From assembly GCF_003697845.1 (NCBI RefSeq), contig NZ_RDQE01000003.1:211174-275173 (forward strand): a stretch of 64,000 nt of DNA, written 5' to 3'. The DNA is from Halobellus captivus (GTDB taxonomy: Archaea > Halobacteriota > Halobacteria > Halobacteriales > Haloferacaceae). The notes beneath the pieces were generated by a model, which had not been told where the DNA came from, made no database searches, and saw only the letters and a list, made by a program, of their open reading frames with translations. A program made the translations under genes and the position numbers. Below are positions 26,838 to 36,976 of this stretch, piece by piece; position 1 is the stretch's first letter; every line of letters begins with the position of its first letter.

Positions 26838-27719
26838 CTACGCCCCGCCGTGTTCCGTCTGCGGTGACGTGATCCGTTCGAACGCGGCCTCACCGACCGC
26901 CGCGACCGCGTCGCTCGCGTCGCCGCCGTTCCCGGCGCGCGTCGCGAACGCCGAGAACACCAGCGGCGACGGGTCGACGTCGGCCGGACGGAGAACGCCG
27001 ACGTCGATCGCCGCGGTCGGCAGGCCGCCGGTCTTGTGTGCGATCGGCGTCCGATACGGGAGGAACCGGGCGAAGAGCGATCGGTCCTTCTGTTCGTCGA
27101 GCGGCACGCGGAGTCGGGCGTACGCCGCCGGCGAGAGCGTCGCCTCGTGAACCAGGTCGGCGAAGAACCGGGCGCAGTCGGTCGGCGTGGTGACGTTCGC
27201 CGGTCCGTTATCCGGGAGCTCCCCGAGCGGCTCGAACTCGTTGTCCCCGAGCGTCGCCATCATCTTCCGGCGGAGCCGAGTGTTCGTCATTCCGAGCCGA
27301 GTCGCCGCCGATTCGATCCGCTCCGCGCCGAGGGCGTCGATCAGTTCGTTGGTCGCCGCGTTGTCGCTGATCGCGATCATCGCCCGCGCGAGGTCCTCCA
27401 GCGACGGGGTCGGGCGGTCGAGCAGGTGGAAGAGCCCGCTGCCGCCCACGCGGTTCTCCGGGGCGATCGGTCGGGTCTCCGCGAGTCGCTCGAGCCGCCC
27501 GTCGTACTCCTCGTAGAGGGCGTAGAGGATCGGGAGCTTGATCACGCTCGCACTGACGAACTCCTCGTCCGCGTTCCGTCGGTGGAGGACGCCGAACGCG
27601 TCCGCCCCTCGCGGCACGCCGAGAAACACGCCGAGACGACCGTCGAACCGGTCGGCGATCGAATCGATCGCTCCGGCGAGGTCGGCATCGGTCTCGACGG
27701 GCGGCCCTTCGTGTCCCAT
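26838..27719 (-). CDS. Class A beta-lactamase-like serine hydrolase
   Basis: 293 residues from the ATG at 27719. Motifs of the serine beta-lactamase/transpeptidase fold are S58-V-I-K61 in FVSASVIKLPIL, the second motif ISDNAATNELID (SDN), and the KTG triad in IAHKTGGLPTAA. The class A Glu166 loop is not evident. There is no signal peptide, so it is probably cytoplasmic. Haloarchaea lack peptidoglycan, so cell-wall recycling is unlikely; an esterase, amidase or peptidase role is possible. It converges with the deacetylase-family gene. Confidence 0.85.
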   Translation of the reverse strand: MGHEGPPVETDADLAGAIDSIADRFDGRLGVFLGVPRGADAFGVLHRRNADEEFVSASVIKLPILYALYEEYDGRLERLAETRPIAPENRVGGSGLFHLLDRPTPSLEDLARAMIAISDNAATNELIDALGAERIESAATRLGMTNTRLRRKMMATLGDNEFEPLGELPDNGPANVTTPTDCARFFADLVHEATLSPAAYARLRVPLDEQKDRSLFARFLPYRTPIAHKTGGLPTAAIDVGVLRPADVDPSPLVFSAFATRAGNGGDASDAVAAVGEAAFERITSPQTEHGGA

Positions 27720-27814
27720 CCGTGTCGAACTCCCTCCCGGCCGAGCGGTATAACCCCTCGAGAAGGGGCCGCACGGTGCCGGCTCCCGGCCGCGGATCGG
27801 CTGCCCCACCCGAG

Positions 27815-28372
27815 TCAGCGGTCCAGCCGGTGATGCGTCACTGCCGCGGCCCCCGATCCCGTCGTGTCGAGCGTCGCCACGTGGAAGGCGTCGTCCGCGC
27901 CCTCGACCGGGATCGGGAGGCCGCCGGGATTCACCCGCACGGTACCGTTTCGCTCCTCGATCCCGCTCGCGTGGGTGTGGCCGTGAAGGACGTAGTCGTG
28001 GTCGCCACAGCCGACGAGCGCGTCGACGACGACCTCGCTCGTCCCGTGCGTGACTGCGACGTCGACGGCGTCGGCGTCGTTCCCGCCCGTGGAACCGTTC
28101 TCGACGCCGCCGTCGGCTCCGAACGAGAGGACGCCCGCCTCCCCGAGGTACGTCCCGAACGAGTTCACCGTGGACTCCACGGCCCACTCGCCGTCGTTGT
28201 TCCCGCGGACCGCGTAGAAGTCGAACCCGGCGTCGAAGGGCGTCACGGAGAAGGGGGCGACGAAGTCGCCACAGTGGACGACCGCGTCGACCTCCCGCGA
28301 TTCGAACAGGTCCACCGCCGCCTCGACGGCGGCGAGATCGTCGTGGGTATCGGAGACGATGCCGACGAGCAT
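27815..28372 (-). CDS. Metallophosphoesterase, YfcE/MJ0936 family
   Basis: 185 residues, complete for the family. Metal-binding motifs appear in order: VGIVSDTHDD (DxH), VVHCGDFV (GD), AVRGNNDGEW (GNxD in the GNND form), VTHGTS (H) and LHGHTHASG (GHTH). These small enzymes hydrolyse phosphodiesters such as cyclic nucleotides with Mn or Ni. The gene probably has a leaderless promoter, since the upstream region AACATAAAACGGG lies at a suitable distance. It is upstream of the beta-lactamase-like gene on the same strand, about 95 bases away. Confidence 0.92.
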   Translation of the reverse strand: MLVGIVSDTHDDLAAVEAAVDLFESREVDAVVHCGDFVAPFSVTPFDAGFDFYAVRGNNDGEWAVESTVNSFGTYLGEAGVLSFGADGGVENGSTGGNDADAVDVAVTHGTSEVVVDALVGCGDHDYVLHGHTHASGIEERNGTVRVNPGGLPIPVEGADDAFHVATLDTTGSGAAAVTHHRLDR

Positions 28373-28837
28373 GGGTCATCGGGAAGGACGAGACGAGCGA
28401 ACATAAAACGGGAGGCGACCGAGCGTGTCCATCCCACAGATACCGACACCCTCGTTGCCTTTCTCGGTGCATTAGCGACGAGCTACGAATGGAGGTGACG
28501 ATGCCAACGGGTCACCCACGACACGATTATTGATAGTTCGACACTAATTCCGGATCGTGTTAGCGGTGGTGAACGTCTCACGGGTCTCACGGCCGATAGA
28601 ACCGGCTCAGTAGACTCTTCGTGACGACGATCGACGACCGTCTACTGTATGGTAGGACACAGTTACTGAAACAGGAACGGCCCATCAACGTCTAATGGCG
28701 TGTTAATTCAGATCACCACATCACATGTATTTATTATATTTTTCGAAACATGTTACGTGGGGAGAAAAACCCGGGAAAAAGACAAATAACTCAGATTACA
28801 CGTATATAACTAATCGAGACACTGGACACCATCCGGC
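28373..28837 (+). promoter_or_regulatory. 465-bp AT-enriched control region of the giant surface-protein gene
   Basis: No gene is supported. The region becomes AT-rich toward its right end. Two ACATGT palindromes (near 28723 and 28747) flank the run ATTTATTATATTTTTCG. A TATA-like CGTATATAACT at about 28801-28811 lies about 27-35 bases before the ATG, compatible with a leaderless or short-leader transcript. The length and composition suggest a strongly regulated promoter. Confidence 0.5.
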
Positions 28838-31800
28838 ATGGTGAGTCCAAATCATCGAAGGGTCGTGATCACTCGCTCACGGACGCTGGCCGTACTGTTT
28901 TCCGTACTGATGGTGACCTCGATGGCCGCGTCCGGAGCGGGGCTCGGCGTCGGGACGGCACAGGCACAGCAGACTGGGGACGTAACGTATCGCGTGAACG
29001 CGGGCGGGGATACGATACCCGCCACGACCGGCCCGGACTGGTCCGGCGACTACGGTCAGTACGTCTCCGGATCGACTTCGACGTACTCGACGGATGATTC
29101 GGTTTCCCTCGATAGCTCGGTCCCGAGCGGAACACCGGCGGAGGTGTTCGAGTCCGAGCTATACGGCGACCAGCAGTGGACCTTCTCCGAGGACGTACAG
29201 AGCGGTCAACAGTACGAGGTCCGACTGTACTTCGCCGAGATCTACCAGACCGCGGACAACGAACGGCTCTTCGACGCCACCGTCGAGGGTGATCAGGTAC
29301 TCGACGCCTACGACATCCACGCCGAAGTCGGCCACGACGTCGGCGAGACGAAGTCGTACACCGTCACGCCTGACGACGGCGATATCGAGGTCGATCTCAC
29401 GACCGTGGAGGACAACGCGAAGATCTCGGCCATCGAGATCGTCGAGTCCGAGCCCGAACCGGACACGCTCGGTGGTCCGTCGTCCGTCGACTTCGGCAGC
29501 GTCGTCGTCGACGGTTCCGACTCGGAGACCGTCACGCTGACCAACCTCGGTGACGACGGAGACCCGGACATAACCGTCGACGACCTCTCGATCGCCGGCT
29601 CCGACGCGGACGAGTTCTCCGTCGGGTCGGCGTCGCAGACGACGCTCGCCCCCGGCGAGTCGGCCGACGTCCCCGTGACGTTCTCGCCGTCCGACACGGA
29701 CGCGAAGAGCGCGACGCTCGAAGTGAGCCACTCCGGATCGAACAGCCCGCTGACGGTCGACCTCTCGGGGGAGGGTACGAGTTCGATCCAACCCGGCTTC
29801 TCGAAGAGCAAGCTCCAGGGCTTTAGCGCCGGCAGCCCGACGGCGATCGATTTCGGACCGGACGGGCGCGCATACGTCTCCACGCAGGGGGGCACCGTCT
29901 ACGCCCTCGACGTCGAGCGAACCGACGAGGACAGCTACGAAGTCGTCAACGAGGTCCAGATCGACGCGATCAAGGACATCCCGAACCACGACGACTTCGG
30001 GAACATCGACACCGGCGAGGGTGACAGACAGATAACCGGTCTCACGGTGGGTGGCACTGCCGACCAGCCCGTGGTCTACGTCGGTTCCAGCGACCCCGAG
30101 ATCGACGTCGGACAGGACGACGACGACACGGACACCAACTCGGGGGCGATCTCGCGGCTGACGGTCGACCCGGGGAGCGACGGACCGCTCGAGGCGAGCG
30201 ACGTCGAACACGACGTGCTGGTACTCGGCCTCCCGCGCTCAGAGGAGAACCACGCGACGAACGGGCTCGACCTCTCGGCCGACGGCGACACGATGTACGT
30301 CGCACAGGGCGGCCACACCAACAAGGGCGCGCCGGGCGACAACTTCGGACACACGCCCGAGTACGCGCTCTCGGCCGCGGTTCTGGAGATCGATCTCGCG
30401 CAGATCGAGAACGACCATCAGCCGAAAGACCTCCAGGACTACGACGGCGACTACCCGAGCCTGGACTTCTACTACGGCATCCCGACGATCCAGAACGACG
30501 ATGACACCGACGGCGACGACCTGCCGTTCGGCGGGAACGACGGGATCAACCAGGCGAAGCTGATCGAGAACGGGCCGGTACAGATCTACTCGCCCGGCTA
30601 CCGGAACCCCTACGACCTGGTCCTCGCGGAGAGCGGCCAGCTCTACGTCAGCGACCACGGTCCGAACGGCGGCTGGGGCGGCCAGCCGGCGGACGCGAAC
30701 GGGGATATCGTAGCCGACGCGGAGTCAGTGACGAACCATCCGAACGAGGACGGAAGCTTCTCGACGAACGACCAGCTCATCGCTGCTGACGAGGGCGAGT
30801 ACGGCGGGCATGCAGCACCGATCCGTGCGAACCCCACGCAGGCGGACATCTACGATGCGGACGGGAACGTGAAATTCGACGTCAACGAATCGAACTCCCC
30901 GGTTCCGTCGAGCATGGTGAACCCTGTCGAGGCCGACTACATTCCGCCCACGAGCGGATCGCCCGACCCGGGCGCGCCAGCAGGTAGTGCGAACACGATG
31001 GAGTACGAGGACGGGGACAAGGTCCTCTTCGGCCCGACGGGCGGAACGGCCGAGTACACCGCCTCGAATTTCGGCGGCGCGATGGAAGGCGACATCCTCC
31101 AGGTGGAACTCGGCGGTGACGTCGAGCGCGTCGAACTGAGCGCTGACGGCCAGACGGCCACGAGCAGCGAGACCATCTTCAACACCGGCGGTCCGCTCGG
31201 AATCGCCACGCAGGACGACGACGAGGCGTTCGCCGGCACCGTCTGGACCGCCAACCACGGCGGCAGCGACGTCACCGTCTTCGAGCCGGACGACTACGAC
31301 GGAACCGATAACGGCGACCAGTGTACCGGTGCCGACGACTCGAGCCTCGACGAGGACGGCGACGGCTACGACAACGCCGACGAGATCGACGCGGGCACGG
31401 ACCCGTGTTCGTCGAGTTCGACGCCCGTCGACTTCGACGACGACGAGTCGAACCTGAACGATCCCGACGACGACAACGACGGCCTCAACGACACCGAGGA
31501 CCCATTCGCGGTCGATCCCGACAACGGCGTCGACACGACCGCCCCGGTCGAGTACGACCTCTCCGAACTGAGCCTGTTCGGCGAGAACGGCCAGGGCTGG
31601 ACGGGCGTGATGACGAACGGGCAAGACGACTACCAGGACCTCTACGATCCGACGAATATGACGGTCGGCGGCGCGGCCGAGGTCCTGACGGTCGAGGAGG
31701 TCCCGCCGGGTGACGCCTACTCGGACACGAACGACCAGCAGTACGGCTTCCAGTTCGGCGTCGACACGCCGGACGAGCCGTTCGTGGTCGAGACGACGGT

Positions 31801-34800
31801 CGCCTCCTTCCCGGAGAACCCGGAGGACTTCCAGTCCGCCGGGCTCCAGATCGGGACCGGTGACCAGTCGAACTACGTCAAGCTCGTCGCCGCGGCCAAC
31901 GGCGGCGACGGCGGCGTGGAGTTCGCGAAGGAGGTCGACGACTCGTTCGACGGACAGATGACCGACGAAAGCGCGGTCGTGGGCGGAACCACGACGCTTC
32001 GGATGACGGTCGATCCGACCACCGACCCCGCACCGGACAACGGCGTCGACGAGGTCAACGTCACCGCTGAGTACGAAATCGACGGCACGACCACCGAGGT
32101 CGGAAGCGTCGCGATGCCGGCGAGCTGGCTCGACACTGCCGACGGCGTCGCGCCCGCCGTGGGCGTCATCTCGACGTCCAACGGTGCGGACAGTTCGTTC
32201 GCGGCGACGTGGACCGACGTCTCGGTCGACTACGTCACGCCGCCCGAAAACCAGCCGCCGACGGCGGACGCGGGTGACGACCGGACGGTCGACGAGGGCG
32301 ACTCGGTCACGCTCGACGCGTCCGGATCCGACGACCCGGACGGCGACCAGCTCGGCTACACGTGGACCCAGACGGCGGGTCCGGACGCCGGGCTGAGTCA
32401 GAGCGACGGTGAGACGACGACGTTCACCGCGCCCGAGGTCGACGCCGACGAGACGCTCACCTTCGAGGTAAGCGTCTCCGATGGCGAAGACAGCGACACC
32501 GACACGGTGAACGTCACGGTACAGGACACTGACGTCGCGGCCGGCGAGGTCGTCCACCGCGTCAACGCCGGCGGGTCCGAACTCGGCGCGATCGACGACG
32601 GTCCCGACTGGTCGTCCGACACGGACGGCGAGCCGTCGGAGTTCACCAACGTCGACGAGAGCGGGAGCAACACGTACGACACGGTCGACACGATAACGCT
32701 CGACGACTCGGTCCCGTCGAGCACGCCCGCGTCCGCGTTCCAAACCGAGCGTTGGGACCCGAACGCCACGATCGGCACCGACGCCGACGCGCCCGAGATG
32801 GAGTGGAACCTCCCGGCGCAGTCGGGACAGACCTACGAGGTCCGGCTGTACTTCGCGGAGATCTTCTTGGAGGAGGGTAACAACCTCGAGAGCCAAGGAC
32901 CGCGCGAGTTCGACGTGGTCCTCGAGGGACAGACCGTCCTCGACGACTACAACATCCACGACCAGTACGGTCACGACGTCGGCGCGATGGAGTCGTTCGA
33001 GGTGACGCCCTCGGACGACGACATCAACGTGACGTTCCTCCACGAGGCGGAGAACCCGAAGATATCGGCGATCGAGGTCGTCTCCGTCGAGGAGGACGAC
33101 GAACCCGACGAGATGACCGTCGCGGAGGCGGTCGCGAGCTCCGGGGACGGCGACGACTCGACGATCAGCCTACAGGAGATCCAGACCGCCATCGATTGGT
33201 GGTCGACCGGTACGGAAGTCCCGAACACCGGCGGGGAGACGATCTCCCTACAGGAGATCCAACAACTAATCGACACGTGGTCGACAGGTGAGACCGTCGG
33301 CGACGGCAACGAAGGGCCGACGGCGTCGTTCACCTACAGCCCCGACTCACCCGGGGCGGGCCAGCAGGTGAGCTTCGACGCCTCCGGCTCCAGTGACGAC
33401 GGGACGATCGGGTCCTACGAGTGGGACTTCGACGGCGACGGCGAGACCGACGCCACCGGCGAGCAGGTGACCAACACCTTCGACGCCGCGGGCGACTACG
33501 ACGTTGAACTCACCGTTACCGACGACGACGGTGCGACCGATAGCGCGACCGAAACCGTCTCGGTCGACGAATCCACGGCTGACCCCGGATCCGCGTCGGT
33601 GAGCGTCACGCCCGATAGCGGCACCGAGGCGTCCACTTACGGCGGCGGCTCGTTCACGGTCGAGAACACCGGCGACCAGGAGATATCGTCGGTCACCTTC
33701 GACCTGTCATCGGGCGCGATGCCGGATATGGTGTGGGATCCGGACGGTACCGCCGGCGACCAGGCGGCGAAGGGCCTCGTCATCGATTCGGAGTCCGGTG
33801 ACGGCGTCGGCGTCGTCAGCACCGCGGACGACGACGTGTTCAGCCAGCCACACAACGGCGTGAACGGATCCGACGGCTACGACGTGTTGACCGTCGAATT
33901 CACCGACTTCGGACCCGGCGAGTCGGTGTCGTTCTCGGCGGACAACGACCCGACGAGCATCAAGGACGCGAGCATCTCCTCTCAGGAGGCCGGTCCGGTC
34001 TCCGGACTGGAGCTGGCCCGCTCGACGGTGAGCGCCGAGTACGCAGACGGGAGCGTCCAGGAGACCCAGCTGTTCGGTGACGGCAGCGCCGGCGGCGCAC
34101 AGGCGACGCTCGACGACTCGGTCGCGTCGGCACCGAGTATCGGTGTACAGGCCGTCGACCTCGACGACGGTGCGCTCCGCGACCATCACAGCGCGGCCAC
34201 CGTGAGCGAGGCCGACCAGACCGTGATCGTCACGGGTGAGCCCGACGAGACGGTCACGCTGCTACACTTCGAAGCCGAGCTCGAACTCGACGACGTCCCC
34301 GAGTACGACGGGACGCCCGGCTACGACATCGAGGCCTACGAGGCCAACAAGATCGAGAACGTCGATTACCAGACGGTCACGCTCGACTCGAACGGCGAGG
34401 CCGAGGTGCCCGTCACGTTGCTCAACACGACCGACGTCGGCGGCTACAACCACCTCGTGGCGACCCACGGCGAGCCCGGGTCCGACACCGGCCTCGACTC
34501 GAACGTGGTCGTCCTGAAGTACGAGGAGAGCGCCGATGACGGTGGTGACGACGGCGGCGCTACCAGCTTCGCCGTGAACGCCGGGGGATCCGAGTACACC
34601 GCTGTGGACGGCACGGAGTTCCAGGCGGACACCGACTTCGACGGCGGCACTTCGTTCACCACCGGAGGGGCCGGAACCCCCTCGGCTCCCGAGATCTCGA
34701 ACACGGACGACGACGAGCTGTACTACACCGAGCGGTACGGCAACTTCAGCTACGACACCCCTCTCGAAGACGGTGACTACGAGGTCACCCTACACTTCGC

Positions 34801-36643
34801 CGAACTCTACCAAGGCGTGGCGAACGACGGTGGCGAAGGCGACCGTCTGTTCGACGTCTCGATCGAGGGTCAACAGGTCCTGGACAGCTACGATATCTAC
34901 GCCGAGGCCGGTGGCCCGCACGCGGCGACCCAGGAGACGTTCACCGCCGAAGTCACCGACGGTGAGTTGAACGCCGAGTTCACTACCGTCGAGAACAACG
35001 CGAAGGTGTCGGCCATCGAGGTCGAGCCGATCGACGACGGCGGCGACGACAACGCCGCGCCGACGCTCGATACCATCGACGACCAGACTGTCACCGAGGG
35101 CGACTCGACGACGGTCCAAGTCAATGCCACAGATGCCGACGACGACCCGTTGGCGCTGTCGGCCGACGGCCCGGACTTCGTCGGGCTAACCGACAACGGC
35201 GACGGCACGGGAACGCTCGATGCCGCCCCGCAAGACGGCGACGCGGGCACGTACACGGTGAACGTGACGGCCGACGACAGTACCGACCAGACCACCGAGA
35301 GCTTCCAGCTCATGGTCGAGTCGTCGTCGACCGGCGACGAGCCCGTCTACGCGGTGAACGCCGGCGGCACTGAGTACACCGCTGCGGACGGCACGACTTA
35401 CGTCGCCGACACGGAATTCGGCGGCGCATTCAGCGGATCCGAGGGAACAACCGACATCAGCCAGGACATCGGGAACACGCAGGACGACTCGCTGTACCAG
35501 TCCGAGCGGTACGGTGACCCGCTCTCGTACAGTATGCCGGTCGAAGACGGCACATACGAGGTAACGCTGCAGTTCGCGGAGATCTACCACGGCGTCGATG
35601 GCGGAAACGCCGGTGGTGGAGAAGGCGACCGCGTGTTCAACGTCTCCGTCGAGGGCGAGCAGGTCCTCTCCAACTACGACATCTACGCGGACGTCGGTGC
35701 GTTGAACGCGACCGAGAAGACGTTCACCGTCGAGGTCACAGACGGCGAACTGGACATCGACCTGGACGCGTCAGAGGACTTCGGCAAGATCAGCGCGTTC
35801 ACCGTCTCGGAAGCTGACAGCTCCGACGACGGCGGTGACGACAACGCCGCGCCGACGGTCGATACCATCGACGGCCAGACGGTCACCGAGGGCGACTCGA
35901 CGACGGTTCAGGTCACTGCCTCGGATGCCGACGGTGACTCGTTGACGCTGTCGGCCGACGGCCCGGACTTCGTCGGTCTGACCGACAACGGCGACGGCAC
36001 GGGAACGCTCGATGTCGCCCCACAGGACGGCGGCGCGGGCACGTACACGGTGAACGTGACGGCCGACGACGGCACCGACCAGACCACCGAGAGCTTCGAG
36101 GTGACCGTTGAGGAGGCCGAACCCCAGACGCTCCACCGAGTGAACGCGGGCGAGGGAACGACGGTCAACGCGACGGACGACGGTCCCGACTGGACCGGCG
36201 TCGAGGACACGAGTTCGCCGTACCTCGCGTCGGTCGCTGCCGCTGACAACAACTACTGCGCCGGCGATGAGATCTCGCCCGACGGCACGGTTCCCTCGTC
36301 GACGCCCGACGGCGTATGGGACTGCGAGCGCTACGGGAACATGACCTGGGAGTTCTCGGTGAACTCCGGCGAGGAAGTCGACGTCCGACTCCATCTCGGA
36401 AACTCGTACCCCGGTGCGGACGGGCAAGGTGATCGACAATTCAACGCCTCCGTCGAGGGCCAGCAGGTCCTGACGCAGTACGACCCCGTGGCCGACGTCG
36501 GTCACGCGACAGGAACGATGAAGAACTTCACCGTTACCGACGACGGCGACGGCGCGATCACGGTCGAGTTCGAGCAGGGCGCCGCCGAGAACCCGGAAGT
36601 CCGGGCCATCGAGATCGTCGAGACGGAGGAAAACACGGAGTAG
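28838..36643 (+). CDS. Giant secreted multidomain protein: five malectin-like domains, sugar-dehydrogenase-like propeller, dockerin-like segment
   Basis: 2601 residues. A signal peptide spans 1-44 (core TLAVLFSVLMVTSMA). Approximate domains: malectin-like 48-208 (YRVNAGG, EVRLYFAEIY); ASPM/hydin-type anchor domain 209-314; glucose/sorbosone-dehydrogenase-like beta-propeller 316-824; calcium-binding DxDxDG repeats 828-898; concanavalin-like 901-1133; PKD/REJ 1135-1235; malectin-like 1236-1418; dockerin-like 1426-1488 (TISLQEIQ twice); PKD 1490-1578; unassigned 1578-1905; malectin-like 1908-2066; Ig-like 2071-2163; malectin-like 2168-2328; Ig-like 2335-2426; malectin-like 2431-2601. Malectin domains bind glucosyl sugars. 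No membrane or PGF-CTERM anchor ends the protein, so the dockerin-like part may dock it to neighbouring cohesin proteins. Catalysis by the propeller is inferred from family only. Confidence 0.88.
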   Translation: MVSPNHRRVVITRSRTLAVLFSVLMVTSMAASGAGLGVGTAQAQQTGDVTYRVNAGGDTIPATTGPDWSGDYGQYVSGSTSTYSTDDSVSLDSSVPSGTPAEVFESELYGDQQWTFSEDVQSGQQYEVRLYFAEIYQTADNERLFDATVEGDQVLDAYDIHAEVGHDVGETKSYTVTPDDGDIEVDLTTVEDNAKISAIEIVESEPEPDTLGGPSSVDFGSVVVDGSDSETVTLTNLGDDGDPDITVDDLSIAGSDADEFSVGSASQTTLAPGESADVPVTFSPSDTDAKSATLEVSHSGSNSPLTVDLSGEGTSSIQPGFSKSKLQGFSAGSPTAIDFGPDGRAYVSTQGGTVYALDVERTDEDSYEVVNEVQIDAIKDIPNHDDFGNIDTGEGDRQITGLTVGGTADQPVVYVGSSDPEIDVGQDDDDTDTNSGAISRLTVDPGSDGPLEASDVEHDVLVLGLPRSEENHATNGLDLSADGDTMYVAQGGHTNKGAPGDNFGHTPEYALSAAVLEIDLAQIENDHQPKDLQDYDGDYPSLDFYYGIPTIQNDDDTDGDDLPFGGNDGINQAKLIENGPVQIYSPGYRNPYDLVLAESGQLYVSDHGPNGGWGGQPADANGDIVADAESVTNHPNEDGSFSTNDQLIAADEGEYGGHAAPIRANPTQADIYDADGNVKFDVNESNSPVPSSMVNPVEADYIPPTSGSPDPGAPAGSANTMEYEDGDKVLFGPTGGTAEYTASNFGGAMEGDILQVELGGDVERVELSADGQTATSSETIFNTGGPLGIATQDDDEAFAGTVWTANHGGSDVTVFEPDDYDGTDNGDQCTGADDSSLDEDGDGYDNADEIDAGTDPCSSSSTPVDFDDDESNLNDPDDDNDGLNDTEDPFAVDPDNGVDTTAPVEYDLSELSLFGENGQGWTGVMTNGQDDYQDLYDPTNMTVGGAAEVLTVEEVPPGDAYSDTNDQQYGFQFGVDTPDEPFVVETTVASFPENPEDFQSAGLQIGTGDQSNYVKLVAAANGGDGGVEFAKEVDDSFDGQMTDESAVVGGTTTLRMTVDPTTDPAPDNGVDEVNVTAEYEIDGTTTEVGSVAMPASWLDTADGVAPAVGVISTSNGADSSFAATWTDVSVDYVTPPENQPPTADAGDDRTVDEGDSVTLDASGSDDPDGDQLGYTWTQTAGPDAGLSQSDGETTTFTAPEVDADETLTFEVSVSDGEDSDTDTVNVTVQDTDVAAGEVVHRVNAGGSELGAIDDGPDWSSDTDGEPSEFTNVDESGSNTYDTVDTITLDDSVPSSTPASAFQTERWDPNATIGTDADAPEMEWNLPAQSGQTYEVRLYFAEIFLEEGNNLESQGPREFDVVLEGQTVLDDYNIHDQYGHDVGAMESFEVTPSDDDINVTFLHEAENPKISAIEVVSVEEDDEPDEMTVAEAVASSGDGDDSTISLQEIQTAIDWWSTGTEVPNTGGETISLQEIQQLIDTWSTGETVGDGNEGPTASFTYSPDSPGAGQQVSFDASGSSDDGTIGSYEWDFDGDGETDATGEQVTNTFDAAGDYDVELTVTDDDGATDSATETVSVDESTADPGSASVSVTPDSGTEASTYGGGSFTVENTGDQEISSVTFDLSSGAMPDMVWDPDGTAGDQAAKGLVIDSESGDGVGVVSTADDDVFSQPHNGVNGSDGYDVLTVEFTDFGPGESVSFSADNDPTSIKDASISSQEAGPVSGLELARSTVSAEYADGSVQETQLFGDGSAGGAQATLDDSVASAPSIGVQAVDLDDGALRDHHSAATVSEADQTVIVTGEPDETVTLLHFEAELELDDVPEYDGTPGYDIEAYEANKIENVDYQTVTLDSNGEAEVPVTLLNTTDVGGYNHLVATHGEPGSDTGLDSNVVVLKYEESADDGGDDGGATSFAVNAGGSEYTAVDGTEFQADTDFDGGTSFTTGGAGTPSAPEISNTDDDELYYTERYGNFSYDTPLEDGDYEVTLHFAELYQGVANDGGEGDRLFDVSIEGQQVLDSYDIYAEAGGPHAATQETFTAEVTDGELNAEFTTVENNAKVSAIEVEPIDDGGDDNAAPTLDTIDDQTVTEGDSTTVQVNATDADDDPLALSADGPDFVGLTDNGDGTGTLDAAPQDGDAGTYTVNVTADDSTDQTTESFQLMVESSSTGDEPVYAVNAGGTEYTAADGTTYVADTEFGGAFSGSEGTTDISQDIGNTQDDSLYQSERYGDPLSYSMPVEDGTYEVTLQFAEIYHGVDGGNAGGGEGDRVFNVSVEGEQVLSNYDIYADVGALNATEKTFTVEVTDGELDIDLDASEDFGKISAFTVSEADSSDDGGDDNAAPTVDTIDGQTVTEGDSTTVQVTASDADGDSLTLSADGPDFVGLTDNGDGTGTLDVAPQDGGAGTYTVNVTADDGTDQTTESFEVTVEEAEPQTLHRVNAGEGTTVNATDDGPDWTGVEDTSSPYLASVAAADNNYCAGDEISPDGTVPSSTPDGVWDCERYGNMTWEFSVNSGEEVDVRLHLGNSYPGADGQGDRQFNASVEGQQVLTQYDPVADVGHATGTMKNFTVTDDGDGAITVEFEQGAAENPEVRAIEIVETEENTE

Positions 36644-36976
36644 CGACGCTCCACCACCCAGACCGATGACTGGAATATCCGCACGCGCCGTCGCTGTCCG
36701 CCCGTGGTCGACCAGCGAGGTCGACCCCGAGAGCGACGGTCGCGTGCGGACGCGGACCGATGACGGCAGGCGAACGCTCCGGCGTGTCGCCACACGGCAC
36801 GGACCGGCGCCATTCGGAGGTAACGACCACAAGAGCCGAACCGCGCCGGACGAGCCGTCTCGAGGCCCGAGGCATCCCCTTTCATCGGTCGAGATCAGGC
36901 GTGACGCCTTCGACCAGCGAACAGAGCGGTGAACGACCCCACGACGAAACCGAATTCAACGACACCCAAATACCCA
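36644..36976 (+). other. 333-bp gap between the giant protein and the cohesin/dockerin gene
   Basis: No gene is supported. Frames here are Arg-rich shadows. The sequence is G+C-rich with no strong TATA box; the only mildly AT-rich part is next to the downstream ATG (CGAATTCAACGACACCCAAA). A separate promoter is possible but not evident. Confidence 0.4.

Noticed and set aside
30725-33043. 772-codon open frame on the minus strand
   Set aside because: It is antisense to the giant surface-protein gene; its Val/Arg/Asp-rich composition is the mirror of the Asp/Thr/Ser-rich coding strand, with no domains.
36666-36932. 88-codon frame between the first two surface-protein genes
   Set aside because: Arg-rich with no domain, no promoter-like start and composition unlike the acidic neighbours.
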